A stretch of 64,000 bases of DNA from Actinobacillus delphinicola. Its GTDB lineage: Bacteria > Pseudomonadota > Gammaproteobacteria > Enterobacterales > Pasteurellaceae. The DNA is taken from contig NZ_LR134510.1 in NCBI RefSeq assembly GCF_900638385.1, forward strand, positions 124,001 through 188,000. The letters run 5' to 3'. The notes under the pieces were generated by a model. It was not told the DNA's origin and ran no database searches. It saw nothing but the letters and a program-made list of their open reading frames with translations. The position numbers and the translations under genes are program-made. Below are positions 58,641 to 64,000 of the stretch, piece by piece; position 1 is the first letter of the stretch, and each line of letters opens with the position of its first letter.

Positions 58641-60404
58641 ATGGACACTTCCCTTTTACTAGCATTAGTAATTGCATTTGGTATTGGTGCACAATGGCTA
58701 GGTTGGTACACCAAACAACCTGCGATTCTATTTTTACTCGCCATTGGTATTTTAGTTGGACCTGTATTGCATATATTCCAACCCGATAAAGTATTAGGTG
58801 ATTTACTTTTTCCATTCATCTCATTGGGTGTTGCGGTAATTTTATTTGAAGGTGCGCTTACATTAGAATTTGATGAGATTACCCATCATGGTCGAATCAT
58901 TCGCTTACTAGTTTCGGTAGGGATGTTGATCACTATCTCTGTACTTTCCCTCGCCTGTTATTTTTTATTTAATGTAGATTGGCGTATTGCTTTATTATTT
59001 GGTTCACTCGTATGCGTAACAGGTCCAACGGTTATCGCCCCACTATTACGTAGTGTTCATCCAACGGCAAATATTGCTAATATTTTAAAATGGGAAGGGA
59101 TTTTAGTTGATCCAGTTGGTGCAATCGCTGTCGTCCTCGTTTATGAGTATATTATTTCAGGTGGGGATGCGAATGAGTTTGGAACTTTTTCTAAACTCGT
59201 ACTCATCGCTGCTGTATTAGGGTATGTCGGTGCATGGGTTCTTGCTAAACTAATTAAACGACACTTAGTGCCAGAATACTTGCGTAATGTTTTTGTTCTC
59301 GCTTTTATTTTAGCTATATTTACCTTTTCTAATCATTTATCGCACGAATCAGGGTTACTTACCGTTACCATTCTCGGTGTAGCGTTGGCAAACTGGAAAG
59401 GATTCCCGAAAGAACATATTTTAGAATTTAAAGAATCACTTACTATATTGCTGATTTCTGCACTCTTTATCATTCTTGCAGCTCGTGTTGATTTAATACA
59501 ATTATGGAACGTAGGCTGGCGAGGTATCATCCTTTTATTTGTTGCCATGTTCATTGCACGCCCACTTGCAATTTGGGTATCGGCTATTGGATCAGGATTA
59601 AGTAGTAATGAAAAATGGATGATTAGCTGGATTGGTCCACGAGGAATTGTGGCTGCGGCTATTTCATCTTTAGTCGCTATTCGTTTAAAAGATTCTGGCA
59701 TCAGAGGTGTAGATCTTTTAGTACCACTCGTCTTTACTATCATTATTGGCACTGTATTCATCCAAGGACTAGGAGCAAAAGCCGTTGCAAAATTATTAGG
59801 TGTTTGTAAAACAGCAGATACTGGGGTATTAATCGTTGGCGCAAACCCAACTGCTTTAACCATAGCACGTTCATTAAAAGATGCTAATGTAGATGTTTTG
59901 ATTGCATCAAATCACTATGAAGATATCGCCAAAGCGAGAATGTTAGGATTTAGAACTTATTTCGGTAGTCCAATGTCAACTCATGCCGACAACAACCTTG
60001 ATCTCATCGGATTAGGATATCTGTTTGCTATGAGTACAGATAAAGAGATCAATACACTCTGCCAATGGCATTATGAGCATGAATTTGGGAATGACAAAAT
60101 CTTCCGTGTCCGCTTTAGTGAAGATCAAAATCAAACTAGCCGTTTAGATAAACAAGATAATCTCAAACCAAATTGGTTATTTGAACAAGGTGCAACTTAT
60201 GCAAAATTAGCGAGTATGATTTCTAAAAAAGCACGGATTAAAATTACCAATCTTACTGAAAATTATACCTTTGAACAGTATAAGCAAGATAATCCTAAAT
60301 GCGTGCTACTCTACACATTAGATGAAAATAATATGATTTCGATTATTAACGAACGCAACATTCAAGTTCCTAAAAATTGTCGATTGGTCGCACTTGTGGA
60401 ATAA
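58641..60404 (+). CDS. CPA1-type cation/proton antiporter with NAD-binding domain
   Basis: 587 residues: about 12-13 membrane segments (residues ~5-385), with the antiporter core motifs VTGPTVIAPLL near 129-139 and LKWEGILVDPVGAIAVV near 150-166 (the acidic pair expected for ion binding), then a C-terminal TrkA-N-like Rossmann segment (TGVLIVGANPTALTIARSLK near 393-412). It exchanges Na+ or K+ for protons across the inner membrane; the nucleotide domain probably gates it. Ion specificity cannot be read here. Confidence 0.9.
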   Translation: MDTSLLLALVIAFGIGAQWLGWYTKQPAILFLLAIGILVGPVLHIFQPDKVLGDLLFPFISLGVAVILFEGALTLEFDEITHHGRIIRLLVSVGMLITISVLSLACYFLFNVDWRIALLFGSLVCVTGPTVIAPLLRSVHPTANIANILKWEGILVDPVGAIAVVLVYEYIISGGDANEFGTFSKLVLIAAVLGYVGAWVLAKLIKRHLVPEYLRNVFVLAFILAIFTFSNHLSHESGLLTVTILGVALANWKGFPKEHILEFKESLTILLISALFIILAARVDLIQLWNVGWRGIILLFVAMFIARPLAIWVSAIGSGLSSNEKWMISWIGPRGIVAAAISSLVAIRLKDSGIRGVDLLVPLVFTIIIGTVFIQGLGAKAVAKLLGVCKTADTGVLIVGANPTALTIARSLKDANVDVLIASNHYEDIAKARMLGFRTYFGSPMSTHADNNLDLIGLGYLFAMSTDKEINTLCQWHYEHEFGNDKIFRVRFSEDQNQTSRLDKQDNLKPNWLFEQGATYAKLASMISKKARIKITNLTENYTFEQYKQDNPKCVLLYTLDENNMISIINERNIQVPKNCRLVALVE

Positions 60405-60581
60405 TATCGCTTTATTATTTTCTAATAAAGAAGTGGGCTTTGTATAGTATATGCTACAAAAACATACAACTAAGTCCACTTTTTGCAATTTTTGTCTATT
60501 TTAAATTTTCATCTGTTGCAATTTTGTTATACTATCGGCGTTTTTTTACTATTTACTATTTAAAACAAGTTGGTCACTGAT

Positions 60582-62069
60582 ATGGCGTATTTACAGCAAG
60601 CCACGGCTGCCCCTTTTTTACTTTGTGATTTTTATAAAATTTCTCATCGTGCACAATATCCGCAGGGAAGCGAAATTATTTACAGCACTTTCACTCCGCG
60701 TAGTAATAAAATCGCCCCTTATCTGACTCGTGCCGTTTCTTTTGGTTTTCAAGCATTTATCAAAAAATATCTCATTGATTACTTCGATCGTAATTTTTTT
60801 AGTCGTAAAAAAGATGAAATTCTCAATGAATATCAACAATTTATTCGTAAAACTTTACGTTTAGAAGATGCAGGCGAAAACCTTGCAGAACTCCATGACT
60901 TAGGGTATTTACCAATTAAAATCAAAGCGATTCCTGAAGGTCAATCTGTTGCAATCCGAGTTCCTATGTTGACCATTGAAAATACTGATAAGCGTTTCTT
61001 TTGGCTCACTAATTACTTAGAAACGCTCATCAATATGAGCATGTGGCAACCGATTGTATCAGCGAGTGTTGCCCGAACATATCGCCTATTTTTAACGCAA
61101 ATAGCCTATAAAACTTGCGATGATTTAACGCATATTCCCTTCCAGGCACACGATTTTTCTATGCGTGGTATGAGTTCTCTTGAATCAGCAGAAACATCGG
61201 GAGCGGCTCACTTAACTGCATTTGTAGGTACAGATACTATTCCTGCTATCCAATTTGTTGATTACTATTACGGCAGTGAAGCATTAATTGGGACATCTAT
61301 TCCCGCTTCAGAACATTCCGTCATGAGCGCACACGGTGTTGAAGAACTATCAACATTCCGCTATCTGATGCAACAATTCCCAGATACCATGCTTTCTATT
61401 GTGGCTGATACTACAGATTTTTGGTATAACATCACGGTCAATCTTCCGCAGCTCAAAGATGAAATTATGGCTCGTCCCGAACATGCCAAAATTATTATTC
61501 GTCCTGATAGCGGAGACAGTTATAAAATTATTTGTGGCGATCCTGATGCTAAAACAGAACATGAACGTAAAGGGCTTATACAGTGTTTATGGGATATCTT
61601 TGGTGGAAAAATCAATGGTAAAGGTTATAAAGTCTTAAATTCTCATATCGGGGCTATTTATGGCGATGGCGTAAATTATGAAAAGATGTGCCGTATTTTA
61701 GAAGGGCTAGAAAAACTAGGCTTTGCCTCTTCTAATCTTGTCTTTGGCGTAGGTTCCCTAACCTATCAAAATCATTTACGTGATACTCTAGGATTTGCTG
61801 TTAAAGCCACTTCTATCACCATTAATGGCGAAGAAAAAGCAATTTTTAAAGCGCCGAAAACTGATGACGGTTTAAAAAAATCACAACGTGGGCGTATCAA
61901 AGTATTATCACTTGATAATTTTATTGATGGACTAAATGCTTCGGATAATTTTGAAGATGATATTTTAGAAACGATCTTTGAAAATGGAGAATTGGTGAAA
62001 ACTACAACCTTTGATGAAATTCGCCAACGCCTTGATGATGATATCATTCAACATCTTGCTTTAATCTAA
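60582..62069 (+). CDS. nadV: Nicotinamide phosphoribosyltransferase
   Basis: 495 residues from ATG at 60582 (MAYLQQATAAPF). An in-frame TTG at 60570 is less likely. It makes NMN from nicotinamide and PRPP. Family motifs: LLCDFYKISHRAQYP near 15-29, SFGFQAFIKKYL near 55, HDFSMRGMSSLESA near 190, and RPDSGDSYKI near 307-316. In Pasteurellaceae this gene lets cells use nicotinamide in place of preformed NAD (V factor). Own gap upstream; a full intergenic palindrome follows the stop. Confidence 0.94.
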   Translation: MAYLQQATAAPFLLCDFYKISHRAQYPQGSEIIYSTFTPRSNKIAPYLTRAVSFGFQAFIKKYLIDYFDRNFFSRKKDEILNEYQQFIRKTLRLEDAGENLAELHDLGYLPIKIKAIPEGQSVAIRVPMLTIENTDKRFFWLTNYLETLINMSMWQPIVSASVARTYRLFLTQIAYKTCDDLTHIPFQAHDFSMRGMSSLESAETSGAAHLTAFVGTDTIPAIQFVDYYYGSEALIGTSIPASEHSVMSAHGVEELSTFRYLMQQFPDTMLSIVADTTDFWYNITVNLPQLKDEIMARPEHAKIIIRPDSGDSYKIICGDPDAKTEHERKGLIQCLWDIFGGKINGKGYKVLNSHIGAIYGDGVNYEKMCRILEGLEKLGFASSNLVFGVGSLTYQNHLRDTLGFAVKATSITINGEEKAIFKAPKTDDGLKKSQRGRIKVLSLDNFIDGLNASDNFEDDILETIFENGELVKTTTFDEIRQRLDDDIIQHLALI

Positions 62070-62073
62070 AATA

Positions 62074-62118
62074 ACACGCCCCAATTTTCATAAAATTTTT
62101 CAGAAATTGGGGCGTGTT
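62074..62118. repeat. Intergenic palindrome family, full copy
   Basis: Arms AACACGCCCCAATTT and AAATTGGGGCGTGTT are perfect complements around an AT centre; it starts five bases after the nadV stop. This is the best copy in the window and may act as a terminator. Confidence 0.85.
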
Positions 62119-62132
62119 CTATTTTCTATATT

Positions 62133-62495
62133 TTAACTTTTAGATACAGGCTGAATTTGTTCCAAAAATTTAACTAAATCACCTTCCATAATACCATCTA
62201 TTGTTAGACGAACATCATGCGGTTTAAATGTTACAAAAGCTTTGCCATGTGGAGGCATCTGGACTAATTGGGTTTGTTCTACTTCACGTTTCACCCAAAC
62301 TTCAGCTTTTTTAGCATGAGGCAAAATAGCAAAAAAAGCATTACGGCTAATCAACCATAAGCTTTTATTCACGCCGAGTAGGCAAGGTTCAAGTTTATCA
62401 TCAATTTTTTGTAATGCTTCTTTATAAGGCTGAATATTTAATTCAGGAAACATATGTTCAATAGCTTTTAGATTAGGTGCATAAAAATCATTCAT
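62133..62495 (-). CDS. Hypothetical protein, 120 residues
   Basis: 120 residues without signal or membrane segment, so cytoplasmic. I do not recognise the family. The pattern of alternating strands (KSLWLISRNAFFAILPHA, AEVWVKREVEQ, HDVRLTIDGI) suggests a small alpha/beta fold. AAAGGAGAT lies before the ATG. It ends 15 bases from the nadV palindrome and lies on the opposite strand. The 248-base gap on its right holds no gene I can see. Confidence 0.75.
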   Translation of the reverse strand: MNDFYAPNLKAIEHMFPELNIQPYKEALQKIDDKLEPCLLGVNKSLWLISRNAFFAILPHAKKAEVWVKREVEQTQLVQMPPHGKAFVTFKPHDVRLTIDGIMEGDLVKFLEQIQPVSKS

Positions 62496-62743
62496 TTTAT
62501 ATCTCCTTTAACGACTATCTAATACCCTATTGCTGTGATGACGTCCTAGAATCATTATTTCAGAACATTGGCTTATTTATTCGAAATAAGACTCTCTGCA
62601 TCAAGCGATCGTTTATGACGATATAACATAAAATTTAGATAAATTATCTTTGAAATAATTGTACAAATTTTCTATATCGTTGAAGTCATTGTACGATTTT
62701 TATTTAAATAATCTAGTTTTTTAATACCATCTTTTCATTTATT

Positions 62744-63463
62744 TTAAGATAAAGATTCATTAAAAAAACTACATTTCCCATCACTTTCCACGCACAATAT
62801 TGAAGATGTCTTACCCCAATCTCCAAGAACAATGCGCATTCCCTCTGTAATTTCATGAATATTTTGTCGATGGGTATGCCCATGAATAACAGTTTTTACC
62901 TGAAATTGACGCATAATTTTAGTCACAAAATCTGCATTTACATCCATAATTTCTATCGCTTTTTGACGTTTATCCGCTTGGCTCTTTTGTCTAATTTTTT
63001 GTGCAATTTTAAGTCGTAATGCTAGTGGTAATTTTAAAAATAACCATTGTCGCCATTTTTGTTGTACTTTTTTACGATATTGCTGATATTTAACATCATC
63101 AATACATAAAGTATCCCCATGGCACAATAATGTTGGCTTACCATATAAATCAATGACTGTATAATCTGGCAGTAACGTCATGTGACATGCTTGTGCAAAA
63201 CGTTTTCCGACTAAAAAATCACGGTTTCCTGCTACAAAATAACATTCGATACCTTGTTCAGATAATTCTAGAAGTTGTGTTTTAACGATATCAATAACAG
63301 GTGATTTTTCATCATCACCAATCCAAAAATCAAAAAGATCACCAAGAATATAAAGTTTATCTGCCGTTTTAGCGTGTTTTTGTATGAAATCAACAAATAG
63401 TGCAGTTAAATCTGGGCGACCATCACTTAAATGTAAATCAGAAATAAAAAAAGTTTTGTGCAT
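62744..63463 (-). CDS. lpxH: UDP-2,3-diacylglucosamine diphosphatase
   Basis: 239 residues (E. coli 240). A calcineurin-like phosphoesterase that makes lipid X in lipid A synthesis at the inner membrane face. Metal ligands visible: Asp9 and His11 (ISDLHLSD), Asp42 (GDLFDFW), Asn80 (GNRD), His115 (CHGD), and the GHTH pair near 195-198. Divergent from the plsC-like gene at the right edge. Confidence 0.97.
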   Translation of the reverse strand: MHKTFFISDLHLSDGRPDLTALFVDFIQKHAKTADKLYILGDLFDFWIGDDEKSPVIDIVKTQLLELSEQGIECYFVAGNRDFLVGKRFAQACHMTLLPDYTVIDLYGKPTLLCHGDTLCIDDVKYQQYRKKVQQKWRQWLFLKLPLALRLKIAQKIRQKSQADKRQKAIEIMDVNADFVTKIMRQFQVKTVIHGHTHRQNIHEITEGMRIVLGDWGKTSSILCVESDGKCSFFNESLS

Positions 63464-63566
63464 AAATAAAAATCCAAAAAAATTTAATCTAGACTATCAT
63501 TTTTTTCGACGCTTCTATATAAAAATTGCTATACTTAGGAGAATTTTTTTGAATGGATTTTAAATT

Positions 63567-64000
63567 ATGCTTGCTATTATTCGTTTTATACTTGTACTAA
63601 TTTCTTGTATTTTAATTTGTCTTTTGGGAACAATTTATTCACTTATTCGTTTTAAAAATCCGAATAATGTAGGGCAAATTTCTCGTTGGTTTGGGCGTTT
63701 AAACCGCTTATTTGGACTTAAAGTAGAATATCGTTTCAATCCTAAATCACCTACCACGCCTGCTATTTACATTAGTAACCACCAAAACAACTATGACATG
63801 GTAACCTTAGCTTATATGGTACAACCTCGTACTGTAAGTGTCGGTAAACGTTCTCTTATGTGGATTCCTCTTTTTGGTATTCTTTTCTGGGCAAGTGGTA
63901 ATATCTTCCTTGATCGCAATAATCGCAAAAAAGCTCAGCATACGATGAATGAATTAGCGAACCGTATTAATAAAGATCAACTCTCTCTTTGGATATTCCC
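63567..64000 (+). CDS. plsC: 1-acyl-sn-glycerol-3-phosphate acyltransferase (partial)
   Basis: Only the first ~144 codons are present; the gene runs off the right edge. An N-terminal membrane segment (IIRFILVLISCILICLLG) is followed by the HX4D catalytic motif in SNHQNNYD near 72-78 and an FLDRNN block near 115. It makes phosphatidic acid from lysophosphatidic acid in membrane phospholipid synthesis. The glycerol-phosphate binding block lies near the cut. Confidence 0.92.
   Translation, partial: MLAIIRFILVLISCILICLLGTIYSLIRFKNPNNVGQISRWFGRLNRLFGLKVEYRFNPKSPTTPAIYISNHQNNYDMVTLAYMVQPRTVSVGKRSLMWIPLFGILFWASGNIFLDRNNRKKAQHTMNELANRINKDQLSLWIF

Noticed and set aside
59333-59863. 176-codon open frame antisense to the CPA1 antiporter
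   Set aside because: It lies wholly opposite a well-supported gene, has no ribosome site and low-complexity composition typical of antisense shadows.

Overview
The window is chromosomal DNA from a member of the Pasteurellaceae, most likely of the Haemophilus/Aggregatibacter/Pasteurella side of the family. The evidence is AT-rich DNA with Haemophilus-like proteins throughout, at least five copies of the 9-base uptake signal AAGTGCGGT or its complement, the H. influenzae-type neighbourhood dnaB-alr-pgi, and a Neisseria/Haemophilus-type II-C CRISPR-Cas9 locus. Species cannot be fixed from the sequence alone.

Layout. (1) 1-6.6 kb, minus strand: a compact AT-rich accessory operon made of a WYL-domain regulator, a dynamin-like GTPase, a small tail-anchored protein and a HerA-like ATPase that runs off the left edge. 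It looks like an uncharacterised defence or membrane-stress module. (2) 7-12 kb: housekeeping genes guaA, yjeM-type permease, asnS and tRNA-Arg(CCU). (3) 12-16.4 kb: an Ala/Lys-rich helical lipoprotein, then a TPP riboswitch driving thiBPQ. (4) 16.4-22.3 kb: dnaB-alr-pgi-phosphosugar mutase, all minus strand. (5) 22.4-29.2 kb: the formate dehydrogenase cluster fdnGHI-fdhE with divergent fdhD; FdnG has Cys where E. coli has selenocysteine. (6) 29.2-36.3 kb: copper handling, with a tandem-DUF305 periplasmic protein, a CueR-like operator, a tandem-HMA chaperone and CopA, and further right a PCu(A)C chaperone; a YccS-type protein lies between. The chaperone and ATPase frames appear to be joined by a programmed -1 frameshift. 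(7) 36.5-43.8 kb: tRNA-Val(GAC), a highly structured leader before cfa, small and hypothetical genes, a short trimeric autotransporter, an NfeD/stomatin pair, and an orphan CRISPR repeat at 39.15 kb. (8) 43.8-51.0 kb: type II-C CRISPR-Cas: array 1 (12 repeats), cas2-cas1-cas9 on minus, a divergent tracrRNA with a strong promoter, mscS, and array 2 (5 repeats). (9) 51-64 kb: rlmB, rnr, miaB, a thioredoxin-fold protein, a putative outer-membrane barrel, a SatP-type acetate transporter, a CPA1 antiporter with an NAD-binding domain, nadV, a hypothetical gene, lpxH and the start of plsC.

The most interesting things found are the copZ/copA recoding site (slippery TGCAAAG two bases before a long interrupted stem), the WYL-dynamin-HerA operon, the 106-nt structured element before cfa, a near-identical block 3' of both CRISPR arrays that looks like a leader at the downstream end, a solo CRISPR repeat 4.6 kb away that has become a better hairpin, and a family of ten intergenic 40-base palindromes (or halves of them) mostly sitting just after stop codons.
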